Shown in pieces: positions 7,618-16,649 of a stretch of DNA of 64,000 nucleotides. Below the pieces are notes generated by a model. It was not told the DNA's origin. It saw nothing but the letters and a program-made list of their open reading frames with translations, and searched no databases. Location: contig CABRHS010000001.1 of assembly GCA_902470815.1 (NCBI GenBank), positions 62,001-126,000 of the forward strand, given 5' to 3'. How positions within the stretch are numbered: the stretch's first letter is position 1; each line of letters begins with the position of its first letter. This DNA is from an uncultured Collinsella sp. GTDB lineage: Bacteria; Actinomycetota; Coriobacteriia; Coriobacteriales; Coriobacteriaceae. The position numbers were made by a program, and so were the translations under genes.

Positions 7618-9179
7618 TGTGCTGCACCTCCCTCGGTATCGTCGGTGGGGGCTACGGAGTTGGCGGGGTCGGTGGACCCCAGGGCGTCTGCGGGGCCGGT
7701 CCCGCCCGGAGACCCCGCCGCCTGCCCGGCGCCGGAATCCTGGTAGTCCTGGGTGATGGCCCGCGCGTCAATGAGGGCCTTGGCCTTCGAGTCGTCGATC
7801 TGGGAGCGATAATTCTCGACGGCCTTGCCCGCGTCCTCGATGCTCTTTTGCGGGATGCCCTCGCGCAGGCGGTTCTGCGTGTCCTCGGGCAGGTCGCTCA
7901 GCTTGATCGAGGTCTCGTCCTCGAGCCAGTGGAGCCTCAGCCCGAACGGGGCGCCCGGAACGCCCGTGTAGATGGCCACGGCGTCATCCTTGACGCCCAG
8001 GTACACGGAGTGCGTGATGGAGATGAACGTGGCCGCCGTCGCGATGGCGATGGCGGCGAGGAGGCCCACGACCGAGAGGAGCGCCACGCGACGGTGCTTC
8101 TTGGCGAGCTCGCGGACGCGGCCGTCGTCGGTGATGTCGACCACCACCACGGTCACGTTGTCGCTGCCGCCGGCGGCGAGCGCGGCGTCCACCAGATTGT
8201 CGGTGCAGATCTGGGCGGTGGAGCTCTGCTGCGCCACGCGCTCGATCTCACCGTCGGGAATCATGCTGGACAGGCCGTCGGAGCATAGGATGAGGCGGTC
8301 GCCCTCCTCGATATTCAAGGTGAAGTGGTCGGCGTACATGGCCGGATCGCTGCCGAGCGCACGGGTGATGACCGAGCGGTTGGGGTGCACGCGGGCCTCG
8401 TCTGCGGTGATCTCGCCGGCATCCACTAGCTCCTCCACATAGGAGTGATCGCGCGTCACGCGGATGAGCGTGCCCTCATGCAGCAGGTAGGCACGCGAAT
8501 CGCCCACATGCGCGATGGCGAGGGTGGTGCCCTCTATGACCGCGGCGGTGGCGGTGCAGCCCATGCCCGGGCGCCCCACGCCGTTCACGGCGGCCTCGAT
8601 GATGGCGGCGTTCGCGGCCTCGATCGCGGCGCCGAGCTGCGCGGCGTCGGCGGTCTTGGGGCCCGTCTTGGCTATGGTCTCGACGGCGATGGAGCTCGCC
8701 ACCTCGCCCGCGGCGTGCCCGCCCATGCCGTCGCAGACGCAGAAGAGCGGCGAGGACACCAGATACGAGTCCTCGTTGTGACCGCGCACGCAGCCCACGT
8801 CGGAACGGGCGCCCCACATGAGCGTGGATGAGGTCCCGGCGTCGAAGGTCTCATCGGTGTCGATCAGGTCGTCGGTGATGGGCTGGAAGCTCTGGGTGGA
8901 GCCCGGGTCGCTCAGCTTGGCCTCGACTGCCGCGACATCGATCTCCGCGGTGTCTGCGGGGGAGGCGGGCGCCACCGGGTCGGGAACGGCGTCGATGGGG
9001 GCGGCAGCCACGTGGGGCTCCGCCAGGAACGCCGGCATCCCGCCAGGGGCGACCTGCGCCGGTGCGGCGGCGTGCGCGGGCGGGGCGGCGTGCGCCGGCG
9101 GCTCGGCATGCGCGCCCAGGGGCGCGTCCGACAGCCTCGCGTCGTCGGCGTCCATCACGCTGTCGCGTTCCATCGTCAT
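7614..9179 (-). CDS. pstP: PP2C-type Ser/Thr protein phosphatase with membrane anchor
   Basis: A 521-residue protein. Residues 1-115 are an Ala/Pro-rich, probably disordered extension unusual for the family. The PP2C domain follows (about 118-355) with RSDVGCVRGHNED, CDGMGGHAAGE, HVGDSRAYL, LCSDGL and GGSDNVTVV, which supply the metal-binding aspartates. A helix near residues 366-390 anchors it, with an extracellular C-terminal tail. The expected role is dephosphorylating the PknB-type kinases and their substrates. It overlaps the genes on both sides by ATGA junctions (7614-7617 and 9176-9179), which implies translational coupling. Confidence 0.95.
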   Translation of the reverse strand: MTMERDSVMDADDARLSDAPLGAHAEPPAHAAPPAHAAAPAQVAPGGMPAFLAEPHVAAAPIDAVPDPVAPASPADTAEIDVAAVEAKLSDPGSTQSFQPITDDLIDTDETFDAGTSSTLMWGARSDVGCVRGHNEDSYLVSSPLFCVCDGMGGHAAGEVASSIAVETIAKTGPKTADAAQLGAAIEAANAAIIEAAVNGVGRPGMGCTATAAVIEGTTLAIAHVGDSRAYLLHEGTLIRVTRDHSYVEELVDAGEITADEARVHPNRSVITRALGSDPAMYADHFTLNIEEGDRLILCSDGLSSMIPDGEIERVAQQSSTAQICTDNLVDAALAAGGSDNVTVVVVDITDDGRVRELAKKHRRVALLSVVGLLAAIAIATAATFISITHSVYLGVKDDAVAIYTGVPGAPFGLRLHWLEDETSIKLSDLPEDTQNRLREGIPQKSIEDAGKAVENYRSQIDDSKAKALIDARAITQDYQDSGAGQAAGSPGGTGPADALGSTDPANSVAPTDDTEGGAAQ

Positions 9180-9589
9180 CGGCGGTTCACCTTCATGACC
9201 ACGTCGCCGATCTGCACCTCATCGCCCTCGCGCAGCGTTGCGGGCTCCAGGAGCGCGCGACCGTTGACGAGCGTGCCGTTGAGGGAGTTGAGGTCCTCGA
9301 TGACCAGGGCCGGCCCCTGCAGGGAGAAGCGGGCGTGGCTCGCGGAGACGAACGGCTCGTTGACGCAGATGTCGGAGCTGGGGGAGCGGCCCACGATGAC
9401 CGGCCCCAGGATGTCCATGTGTATGCCGCGGATGCCGCGCGGGCCCTTGTCGACGTCGATGGTCCAGATGGCGGAGTCGCGGCGCTGGCCGCGCACCAGG
9501 CCCACGCCGGTCTTCATGACGGCGAACAGGAAGATATAGAGCAGGGCGATGAGGACTATGCGCCCGGCGAACAGGATGATGTCGATCAC
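9176..9589 (-). CDS. fhaB: FhaB-like protein: membrane-anchored FHA phosphothreonine-binding domain
   Basis: A 137-residue protein with one N-terminal transmembrane helix (about residues 2-24) and a C-terminal FHA domain (about 60-135). FHA motifs visible are GRSPSSDICV, SASHARF and LNSLNGTLVNG. In mycobacteria FhaB (FipA) recruits threonine-phosphorylated division proteins. It is fused by an ATGA overlap to the phosphatase gene, and it starts two bases after the fhaA stop. The length matches the family (about 135-160). Confidence 0.93.
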   Translation of the reverse strand: MIDIILFAGRIVLIALLYIFLFAVMKTGVGLVRGQRRDSAIWTIDVDKGPRGIRGIHMDILGPVIVGRSPSSDICVNEPFVSASHARFSLQGPALVIEDLNSLNGTLVNGRALLEPATLREGDEVQIGDVVMKVNRR

Positions 9590-9591
9590 GG

Positions 9592-10596
9592 CTACCCCCT
9601 GAACTCGAAGGTGCTGAGGCCGAAGGTGAGCAGGTCGCCGGTGCGCAGCGGGCAGCGCGAGATGCGGCGGTTGTTGACCATGGTGCCGTTGGTCGAGTTG
9701 AGGTCCTCGATGGACCAGTCGCTGCCGGTGTAGGTGAGCTGCGCATGGCGGCGGCTCACGTTGGGGTCGCGCAGGACCACGTCGGCCATGGAGCTCTCGC
9801 GGCCCACGGTGGCGCGGGCGCTGGTGATCTCATAGGTGTCCCCGGTGACGACGTCGACGAGCCTGGCGAGGGGGCGTGCCGGAATGGACACACGGGCGGG
9901 GGCCATGTGGGCGGCGCCCGCCACGGCGGCTCCAGCCGCACCGGTCGCGGCGGCGGCCCCGCCAAGGCCGGCGAGCTGCTCGCGCGTCATGGTCTGCGGG
10001 ACGGGGATGGGCGCCTGCGCCCCGAACGGGTCGGGTGCGGCCGGCGCGAACGGGTCGATGTCCCCCGCAGGGGCGGTTTGGGGCGCGGCGGGGCTCCAGT
10101 CGGCGTCCGCCGCGATGGGTGAGGGCATGGGCCGGCACACGGGTGAAGGAGCCGCGGGCTGCGGGGCGGGGGTCGCCTTGCCGCCCTGCTTGCCGCCGCG
10201 CAGGAATGCGCGCTCCTCCTCGTACAGGCGCGCGAGCGTGGGCGCGTCGACGTTCTCGGCGAAGACGGAGAACTTGCCCGCCTTGAGGGACGGGTCGATC
10301 ATGAAGCGCACGAGGGGCGCGCCGGCGAAGCGGTAGCGCTTCTTCTCGGCCTGGGCCTTGACGAATTCGGCGACCTCGCTGGCGAGCTGCTCGTAGTACG
10401 GGGCGAGGAACGGGTCGTCATCGCCGGAGATGAGGACGGTGTACAGAGCGGGCGCGGTGTCCACGCCGTTGATGACCAGGGTCTGGTCCTCCATCTCGCG
10501 CGCCGCCTGCTTGGCCAGCTTCTTAAATGAAAACGGGGCCTGCGCTGCGCCGAAGATGCCGGCGATGCGGTCCTCGAAGATGTTCAGGAAATTCAC
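9592..10596 (-). CDS. fhaA: FhaA-like protein: DUF3662 domain plus FHA domain
   Basis: A 334-residue cytoplasmic protein. The N-terminus (about 1-120) is a DUF3662/FhaA_N domain, recognised from FEDRIAGIFGAAQAPFSFKKLAKQ and the LISGDDDPFLAPYYEQLA stretch. A Pro/Ala-rich linker (about 140-235) leads to an FHA domain (about 250-332) with GRESSMADVVL, SRRHAQL and LNSTNGTMVN. FhaA in mycobacteria binds phosphorylated MviN/MurJ and envelope factors. Its start codon overlaps the end of the polytopic kinase gene by 4 bases. Confidence 0.93.
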   Translation of the reverse strand: MNFLNIFEDRIAGIFGAAQAPFSFKKLAKQAAREMEDQTLVINGVDTAPALYTVLISGDDDPFLAPYYEQLASEVAEFVKAQAEKKRYRFAGAPLVRFMIDPSLKAGKFSVFAENVDAPTLARLYEEERAFLRGGKQGGKATPAPQPAAPSPVCRPMPSPIAADADWSPAAPQTAPAGDIDPFAPAAPDPFGAQAPIPVPQTMTREQLAGLGGAAAATGAAGAAVAGAAHMAPARVSIPARPLARLVDVVTGDTYEITSARATVGRESSMADVVLRDPNVSRRHAQLTYTGSDWSIEDLNSTNGTMVNNRRISRCPLRTGDLLTFGLSTFEFRG

Positions 10597-12563
10597 GAGC
10601 GGTCACCTTCCGGGGTTTCTCGTCTATATCCGAGTGCAAAAGTGCAAATCCAAATAAGTATAGAGGATAGGCAGCCCGCTCCCACGGCCGCGGCAACCTC
10701 GATGGGCGGCACCGCGGCAATTTCCATAGGCTGAGCAAGATAGCGCAGGGTCCCGGAGGCGATGGGAACGAGCAGGTACAAGGCGGTGGGAAGCACCGTG
10801 GACCTGCTGTCTCGCCGCGCCTCGCATGCCCGGTCGAGCGCCCAGCTCGCCGTCGCCGCGATCGCGGTGAAACCGGCCGCGGGCACGAGGAACGACGGTG
10901 AGAACAGCGCTTGGGCGGCGGCCCCGAGCGGAAGCGCCCCCGCGGCCGCATGGGCGGCGAGCAGAAGCTGCGCGAATCCCAGGCCGAACGCCGTGGATGT
11001 GGCGGCATGGGAGGGGGTGAGGAAATACGCTGCGAGGGCGGCGGCGACGGGGGCGGCGAGGGCGGCGTCGCCGCAGGTCAGGGCGAGCGCCGCGGCGGCC
11101 GTGAACACGGCGGAGCCCGCCGGCTGCAGCCGGCCCCACACGAGCCACCAGGCGGCCAGCAGGGCGAATGAGCATATGGCGACGGGCAGCACATCCAGCA
11201 GGGGAGTGCCGTTAAGGATGAGCATGAGCCATCCGCCCGCGGCCAGGGCCGAGCCGATCTGGGGGGCCAGCGCCGCGCCCACGCCGATGCCCGCCGACGT
11301 GAGGACCCGCGCCAGGAGGCTGCCTATGCGCAGGTCGCCAAGAAGGGCCCATGAGACCGCGGCGACCGCCAGGCCGCTTGCCGCGCCGAGGGCGCATGCC
11401 CGCGCATGCCCGGTGCGGCTGCCAAGGTAGCCCTCTGCGGGATCGAGCTCCCACACGCGGTCGGCCGCGCCGCCCTCGGGCTCGCCTTCGTCGCCCTCGT
11501 CCGAGGTGAGCCGGGCGATGATGCGCGCCAGGCTGCGGCGTCCCTCCCGCGGGTTGCCCAGCTCGCCCAGGAAAAGCTCTCCGAACTCCGCCGTGCCGTC
11601 CATGCGGTCAGCGGGGTCGGGGGAGAGCGCGCGCAAGAGCGCGTCCTCGGCGGATTCGGGGATGTCGGGCAGCAGGTCGCTGGGGTACAGGACCCCCTTG
11701 GCGATCTTCTTGAGCGAGTCCGCGGGGGTGCCCGCTCGGAAGGGCGCAGAGGCGCATAGGGACTCGTAGAGGACCGCGGCGAGCGAGAAGACGTCGCTGC
11801 GCTCGTCCACGACTTCGCCGTTCAGCTGCTCCGGCGGCATGTAGCCCACCGTGCCGCCCCGTGCGCCGCCGAACCCCGCGGCGCTGGTCAGGGTGGCCAT
11901 TCCGAAGTCGGCGAGTTTGACGTGGCCGCTGCGGTCTATGAGGACGTTCGCGGGCTTGATGTCCAGATGCAGGACGCCGTTCTCATGGGCGAAGGAGAGC
12001 GCCTGGACGAGAGCGTCGGCTATGCACGCCGCCTCGTCGTAGGTGAGGGAATTGCCCTCCACCTGCGCCAGGAATTCCTCGAGGCTCATGCCGTCCACGT
12101 ACTCCATGACCAGATACGCATAGGCGCTGTCGTAGGAGAAGTCGATGACCTGCACGATGTTGGGATGCTGCAGCATGCTCGCCGTGCGCGCCTCGGCGAG
12201 CGCGGTGGCGGTGGTCTCGGTGGAGGTGCGGTTGTAGGGCGAGGCGAGCGGCGTGCGCTTGATCGCCACGCGTCTCTGCAGGCGGCCGTCCAGGCAGATC
12301 TCCACGCTGCCAAAGCCGCCGGAGGCCCGCGTTTGGAGCGGTCGGTAGCGTTTGAGGAGGGCGGACGCCGCGGAGCCTGCGGGCGGGGGCGGGGCCACGT
12401 GCGCGTCGCCCAGCCCCCGCCGCCGCGAGAGGGGGGCGCCGCCGTGCGCGGCGGGCGAGGCGAGCCGCACGGCGCGGTCGCCGGGGCGGCCCGCACCGTC
12501 GGGTTGGCTGGTCATATGGGGGGCGCCGGTCTGGCGCGTTGGGCGTGGGGGGAACAGCGGCAT
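10593..12563 (-). CDS. Polytopic membrane Ser/Thr protein kinase (non-RD catalytic loop)
   Basis: First gene of the envelope-signalling operon. After a Pro/Gly-rich leader, a kinase domain shows ASGGFGSVEI, VAIKR, DFG and PPEQL. The catalytic loop is HLDIKPAN instead of HRD, so Arg is replaced by Leu. Beyond about residue 390 the protein is almost entirely hydrophobic, with roughly nine or ten membrane helices, in place of extracellular sensor repeats. The start is uncertain. An ATG at 12626 has no ribosome site. The ATG at 12563 has GAGG six bases upstream and is used here, giving 656 residues. The ATG at 12515 is also possible. All lie before the kinase domain. Confidence 0.87.
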   Translation of the reverse strand: MPLFPPRPTRQTGAPHMTSQPDGAGRPGDRAVRLASPAAHGGAPLSRRRGLGDAHVAPPPPAGSAASALLKRYRPLQTRASGGFGSVEICLDGRLQRRVAIKRTPLASPYNRTSTETTATALAEARTASMLQHPNIVQVIDFSYDSAYAYLVMEYVDGMSLEEFLAQVEGNSLTYDEAACIADALVQALSFAHENGVLHLDIKPANVLIDRSGHVKLADFGMATLTSAAGFGGARGGTVGYMPPEQLNGEVVDERSDVFSLAAVLYESLCASAPFRAGTPADSLKKIAKGVLYPSDLLPDIPESAEDALLRALSPDPADRMDGTAEFGELFLGELGNPREGRRSLARIIARLTSDEGDEGEPEGGAADRVWELDPAEGYLGSRTGHARACALGAASGLAVAAVSWALLGDLRIGSLLARVLTSAGIGVGAALAPQIGSALAAGGWLMLILNGTPLLDVLPVAICSFALLAAWWLVWGRLQPAGSAVFTAAAALALTCGDAALAAPVAAALAAYFLTPSHAATSTAFGLGFAQLLLAAHAAAGALPLGAAAQALFSPSFLVPAAGFTAIAATASWALDRACEARRDSRSTVLPTALYLLVPIASGTLRYLAQPMEIAAVPPIEVAAAVGAGCLSSILIWICTFALGYRRETPEGDRS

Positions 12564-13000
12564 GGCCATCCTCGGTGCGTGTGAGCTGCGATTCTCGGCC
12601 CGTTGGCCGGTTGGTGTAGGCCGCATTTTAGCATGTGTGCAGGCAGTCCGCCGCCGCGCCCTCGCCGGTTGCCGTTTCGGGGCATGTCGAGCGCCTCGTT
12701 AAACATGCGGAAAAGATTGCCTATGCCCCAGCTCAATTTGACTATGGTTTTCGGACTTTCGAACGGCTCAAATGGAAGAAAGTCATAGGCAACCTTTTTC
12801 TGGCGCAGGCAATTATGCCGTGGCCATAGGCAGTCTTGCCGCTATCATAGATAATTTACTTGTAAACATGAGTAATCCCGCCACAGTGTTCCCGCTGCTG
12901 TGTTCCCGCTGCAATGTTTCGGGACGCGGGGTCCTCCACGCGACGCGCTATGATGGTGGACACGAATATCATGCGGGTCGCGGAGACGGCGGAGGGGTAT
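12564..13000. promoter_or_regulatory. Divergent control region between the kinase operon and the dnaX operon
   Basis: This is the AT-richest part of the first 16 kb and must hold promoters for both directions. GAAAAGATTGCCTATG (12710-12725) and CATAGGCAACCTTTTTC (12784-12800) form an interrupted inverted repeat. A third CATAGGC lies at 12825-12831. A TATGAT box at 12949-12954 could be a -10 element for the rightward genes. CTGTGTTCCCGCTG-like sequence is repeated at about 12890-12911. No RNA gene was recognised. Confidence 0.45.
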
Positions 13001-13195
13001 ATGGACGACGCTGGGCGCCTTGCGGCATACGACGCGTTTTCGTCGGGCGTTCGAGCCGAGCTTGCCGAGGTGGGTGAGCGCATGGACGCCCTTCGCGCCC
13101 AAAACAAGGTGAAGACGGCCACGTATCGCCAGCTGTTCGCCACCCGCTTGACCCTGAAGGAGATCGACCACCGCTTGGTCGAGCGCGGATTGTAG
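13001..13195 (+). CDS. Small conserved-looking helical protein upstream of dnaX, unknown function
   Basis: A 64-residue, charged, probably all-helical protein (MDDAGRLAAYDAFSSGVR... ending HRLVERGL). I chose the ATG at 13001 because GGAGGGG lies at the right distance before it. An upstream in-frame ATG at 12914 lacks a ribosome site. The stop is 12 bases before the dnaX start and shares its ribosome region, so co-expression with dnaX is likely. I do not recognise a family. Confidence 0.65.
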   Translation: MDDAGRLAAYDAFSSGVRAELAEVGERMDALRAQNKVKTATYRQLFATRLTLKEIDHRLVERGL

Positions 13196-13207
13196 AAGGA
13201 GTTTCCC

Positions 13208-15586
13208 ATGGAGTCGCTCTACAGGAAGTACCGACCGCTCACGTTCGAGAGCGTGGTGGGCCAGCAGCACATCGTCTCCACTCTGGAACACGCGGTGGCC
13301 GAGGGCCGCCTGAGCCATGCGTACCTGTTCTGCGGGCCGCGCGGCACCGGCAAGACCACCATGGCGCGCATCCTGGCAAAGGCGCTTCTGTGCGAGAGGG
13401 CGGAGGGCGCCCGCGCCGCCGGCGCCACCGGTTGCAACCCCGATGGAACCTGCCCGGAGTGCACGGCCATCGCCGAGGGCACGCATCCGGACGTCTACGA
13501 GCTGGACGCGGCGAGCCGCACGGGCGTGGACAACGTGCGCGAGGAGATCATCAACTCGGTGAGCTTCGCCCCGGTGCGCGGCGCCTACAAGGTCTACATC
13601 ATCGACGAGGTCCACATGCTCACCACGCAGGCGTTCAACGCCCTGCTCAAGACGCTCGAGGAGCCGCCCGCCCACGTGATCTTCGTCCTGTGCACCACGG
13701 ATCCGCAGAAGATCTTGGAGACCATCCTCTCCCGCTGCCAGCGCTTCGATTTCCACCGCATCTCCAACGAGGACATCGTGGGGCGCCTGCGGTACATCTG
13801 CGAGCAGGAGGGATTCGAGTTCGACCAGGCGGCGCTCGAGCTGGTGGCGCGCCACGCCCGCGGCGGCATGCGCGATGCGCTCTCCACGCTGGAGCAGCTC
13901 TCGGTGTTCGGCGGCGGTTCCGTGCGCGTCGACGACGCGCGGGCCCTGCTGGGCGAGGTGGCGTCCACGGTGCTGTCCGAGTTCGCCTGCAAGATGGCGG
14001 TGCGCGACACCGTGGGGCTGTTCGGGCTCGTTCGCGCCCAGGTGGACGAGGGCAACGACCTGCAGGAGCTCACCCGTGACCTGATCGCGCACGTCCGCGA
14101 CGTGTACACGGCCGCGATCGCGGGCCCGCGGGCCGACCTCTTCGACGGCACGCCCGAGGAGGTGGGCGCGCTTGTGGAGGAGGCCCGCCTGTTCGAGGGC
14201 GCCGACCGCCTGGCCCGGGCGCTCACCGTCCTGGACGACGCCGCGTTGGAGATGCGCAACGCGACCGATCCGCGTCTGGTGCTTGAGATCGCGCTGACGA
14301 GGTTGGCGCGGCCCGAATCCGACCTGACGCTCGAGGCCCTTGCCGAGCGGATCGCGCGCCTTGAGGCCCAGATCGCCGCCGGCGTGCCGAGCGCCCCCAT
14401 GTCCACCGACCAGCTCGCGTCCGCCACCCGGCCCCGCCCCGCCGCGCCTGCGCCGGCGGCCGCCCCGGCGCCCGTGGCTGCCTCGGCCCCCGTGGTTGCT
14501 TCGGCGCCGTCGGCCGCGACGGTCGCGCGGGCTGCTGCTCCCGCGTCGCGCCCTGTTGCCCCCTCGCCCCGCTCCGCCGCGCCCATCTCGCCCGCCGGGA
14601 GCTCGCCCGCCGCACGTCCCGCGCCCGCGGCGCCCGAGCCCGCCGCACCGGCTTCCCGCCCCGCCGCCCCCGCGCCTGCGCCTGCGGCCGCGGTGAAGGT
14701 GCCGGCGAGCTCGTCTCCGGAGATGGCCTCTTGCGCGGCGACGCCCGCCGTCTCGGACTCCGGCGAGCTGCAGCGTCGCTGGGCGGAGACGGTCAAGAAG
14801 ATCGCGGCCGCCCAGCCATCGCGCGGCGGTCTGCTGCAGAGCTCGCGTGCGCTGGGTGACGATGGCGAGACGCTCACGATCGGGTTCCCCAAGGGTTCGA
14901 CGTTTGCCCTCAAGATGATCTCCCGTGCGGACTCGTCGCAGCTCGTCATGCCCATCATCTGCCAGGTGTTCGGCAGGCGCACCGTCGAGTACGTGATGGA
15001 GGGGGAGGACTGCGCCGCGTCCCCGGCTTCGGCGCCCCAGGCTCAGGCGGCGCCTGTCGCGGGGTCGGCTCCCGCCTCCGCGGCCCAGCCCCAGCCGGCC
15101 CCCGCCCCGACTTCGGCCCCGATGCCGGCCCCGGCGCCGTCCTCCGTCCAGGCTCCGGCTCCGGTTCCCGCTTCCGCGCCGGATCGGGCCGCAAGCCCGG
15201 CTTCCGCCCCCGAACCCGTCACATCTCCCGCGGTCGACCAGGCGAGCGGGCCCACCATGCTCGCCGACCGGGATATCGATGCCGACAGGAAGGCATGGGA
15301 GGACGACGTCCCGCCGTACGATGACGCGTTTATCGCGTCATATGGGGATGATGGCGAGGTTCCGCCCCTCGACGTCCCGGACGCCGATCGCCCCGCCCCC
15401 TTGCCGTCGACCCCCGTCGCCTCGGCTGAGCCCGCGTCCGCGCCGACGCCGTCCGCGAGCGCGGCGCCCGCCTCGGCTGCGCCCGAAGCCCCCATGGCGA
15501 GCGGGGATGGCGGGTCCGACCAGGACTCGCCGGTCGACCCCAAAGAGGTTCTCGAGAGCATCTGGGGCAACGTGACCTTCAAGTGA
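13208..15586 (+). CDS. dnaX: DNA polymerase III gamma/tau subunit
   Basis: A 792-residue clamp-loader ATPase. The N-terminal AAA+ module has YRPLTFESVVGQQHI, Walker A GPRGTGKTT (about residues 39-47), a zinc-binding cysteine set (CERAEG...GCNPDGTCPEC), Walker B IIDEVHML and the sensor SRCQRF. The clamp-loader domain III follows to about residue 370. Residues about 400-515 and 600-780 are long Ala/Pro-rich linkers flanking a tau-like domain (about 518-600). Start: AGAAGGAGTTTCCC before ATG. It is followed by ybaB and recR, the classic dnaX-ybaB-recR order. Confidence 0.97.
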   Translation: MESLYRKYRPLTFESVVGQQHIVSTLEHAVAEGRLSHAYLFCGPRGTGKTTMARILAKALLCERAEGARAAGATGCNPDGTCPECTAIAEGTHPDVYELDAASRTGVDNVREEIINSVSFAPVRGAYKVYIIDEVHMLTTQAFNALLKTLEEPPAHVIFVLCTTDPQKILETILSRCQRFDFHRISNEDIVGRLRYICEQEGFEFDQAALELVARHARGGMRDALSTLEQLSVFGGGSVRVDDARALLGEVASTVLSEFACKMAVRDTVGLFGLVRAQVDEGNDLQELTRDLIAHVRDVYTAAIAGPRADLFDGTPEEVGALVEEARLFEGADRLARALTVLDDAALEMRNATDPRLVLEIALTRLARPESDLTLEALAERIARLEAQIAAGVPSAPMSTDQLASATRPRPAAPAPAAAPAPVAASAPVVASAPSAATVARAAAPASRPVAPSPRSAAPISPAGSSPAARPAPAAPEPAAPASRPAAPAPAPAAAVKVPASSSPEMASCAATPAVSDSGELQRRWAETVKKIAAAQPSRGGLLQSSRALGDDGETLTIGFPKGSTFALKMISRADSSQLVMPIICQVFGRRTVEYVMEGEDCAASPASAPQAQAAPVAGSAPASAAQPQPAPAPTSAPMPAPAPSSVQAPAPVPASAPDRAASPASAPEPVTSPAVDQASGPTMLADRDIDADRKAWEDDVPPYDDAFIASYGDDGEVPPLDVPDADRPAPLPSTPVASAEPASAPTPSASAAPASAAPEAPMASGDGGSDQDSPVDPKEVLESIWGNVTFK

Positions 15587-15622
15587 CCGACGTCGGGACG
15601 TCTGGTGACCGGCGTCGGGACG
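15583..15622 (+). repeat. Short tandem repeat across the dnaX stop codon
   Basis: GTGACCGACGTCGGGACG (15583-15600) and GTGACCGGCGTCGGGACG (15605-15622) differ at one base and are offset by 22 bases. The first copy contains the dnaX TGA. Confidence 0.7.
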
Positions 15623-15698
15623 GGCGCGGGCGGCCGTGGTACCATGCCCCATGGAACATCCGCCCGCGCGCCGCGGGCGCAATGAGTGAGGAGAACCC

Positions 15699-16025
15699 AT
15701 GGCCGGTATCAATATGCAGCAGCTCATGAAGCAGGCCCAGCAGATGCAGCAGAAGCTCGCGGAGGCCCAGGAGTCCATGAACGAGGTCACCGTGGACGCC
15801 AGCGCCGGCGGCGGCATGGTCAAGGTGACCGTGGACGGCAACATGCAGCTCCAGTCCGTCACCATCGACCCCGATGCCCTCGACCCCGAGGACGTCGACA
15901 TGCTTCAGGACATGATCGTGGCCGCCGTGAACGAGGCGTACCGCGGCGTGGCCGAGATCGCCAACAAGCGCATGAGCGCCGCCACCGGCGGCATGGGCGC
16001 CGGCATGCCCGGCATGCCCTTCTAA
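15699..16025 (+). CDS. ybaB: YbaB/EbfC family nucleoid-associated DNA-binding protein
   Basis: A 108-residue dimeric DNA-binding protein of the YbaB/EbfC family. The N-terminus is an amphipathic helix rich in Gln and Met (LMKQAQQMQQKLAEAQ). The core motif is VTVDASAGGGMVKVTVDGN, and the C-terminal tail is Gly/Met rich. Length and context (between dnaX and recR) are normal. Ribosome site GTGAGGAGAACCC before ATG. Family members coat DNA and influence expression; they are often linked to RecR-dependent repair. Confidence 0.95.
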   Translation: MAGINMQQLMKQAQQMQQKLAEAQESMNEVTVDASAGGGMVKVTVDGNMQLQSVTIDPDALDPEDVDMLQDMIVAAVNEAYRGVAEIANKRMSAATGGMGAGMPGMPF

Positions 16026-16052
16026 TCCGGGCGAGATCGGGGTCTTGAGCGC

Positions 16053-16649
16053 ATGAGTGCCGACCGCAGTCTCCAGATACTGCTCGACGAGCTCGGGCGC
16101 CTTCCGGGCATAGGCCCCAAGAGCGCCCAGCGCATCGCCTATCACCTGCTCGAGGCCGACGCCGAGGAGGCTCGTCGCCTGGCCGACGCCATCTTGATGG
16201 TCAAGAGCGAGGTGCATTTTTGCAGCCGCTGCTTCAATTACGCCACGGATGACGAATGCGCCATCTGCCAGGACATGGGTCGCGACCGCACGCGCATCTG
16301 CGTTGTGGGCGAGCCGCGCGACGTCACCGCCATCGAGCGAACGGGCAGCTATCGCGGTCTGTACCATGTGCTCGGCGGCGTGATCAGCCCCATGGATAAA
16401 ATCGGCCCCGAGCAGCTCCATGTGCGCGAGCTGCTCGCGCGCCTGGGCACAGAGGAGATCGAGGAGGTCATCATCGCCACGAACCCCAACATCGAGGGCG
16501 AGACCACCGCGAGCTACCTGGCGCGCACAATCAAACCGCTGGGCATCGCGGTCACGCGTCTGGCCAGCGGCCTTCCCGTCGGAGGTGACCTTGAGTACGC
16601 GGACGAGCTGACCCTCGGCCGTGCAATCGAGGCGCGCAGGGCGCTGTAG
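16053..16649 (+). CDS. recR: Recombination mediator protein RecR
   Basis: A 198-residue protein of normal RecR length. It shows the N-terminal helix-hairpin-helix (LGRLPGIGPKSAQRIAYHLL), a zinc finger with CSRC...CAIC, and a TOPRIM domain starting at ICVVGEPRDV with the DVTAIERTGSYRGLYHVLGG segment and NPNIEGETTA. It loads RecA at gaps with RecF/RecO. It begins 28 bases after ybaB in the same operon. Confidence 0.97.
   Translation: MSADRSLQILLDELGRLPGIGPKSAQRIAYHLLEADAEEARRLADAILMVKSEVHFCSRCFNYATDDECAICQDMGRDRTRICVVGEPRDVTAIERTGSYRGLYHVLGGVISPMDKIGPEQLHVRELLARLGTEEIEEVIIATNPNIEGETTASYLARTIKPLGIAVTRLASGLPVGGDLEYADELTLGRAIEARRAL

Noticed and set aside
12840..13000. Small SRP RNA gene upstream of dnaX
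   Set aside because: Bacteria often place it here, but the conserved GGAAG/AGCAG apical loop and flanking helices are not present.
12856..13209. Minus-strand frames over the dnaX upstream region
   Set aside because: Overlap the small gene with a good ribosome site and have no codon pattern or start signal of their own.
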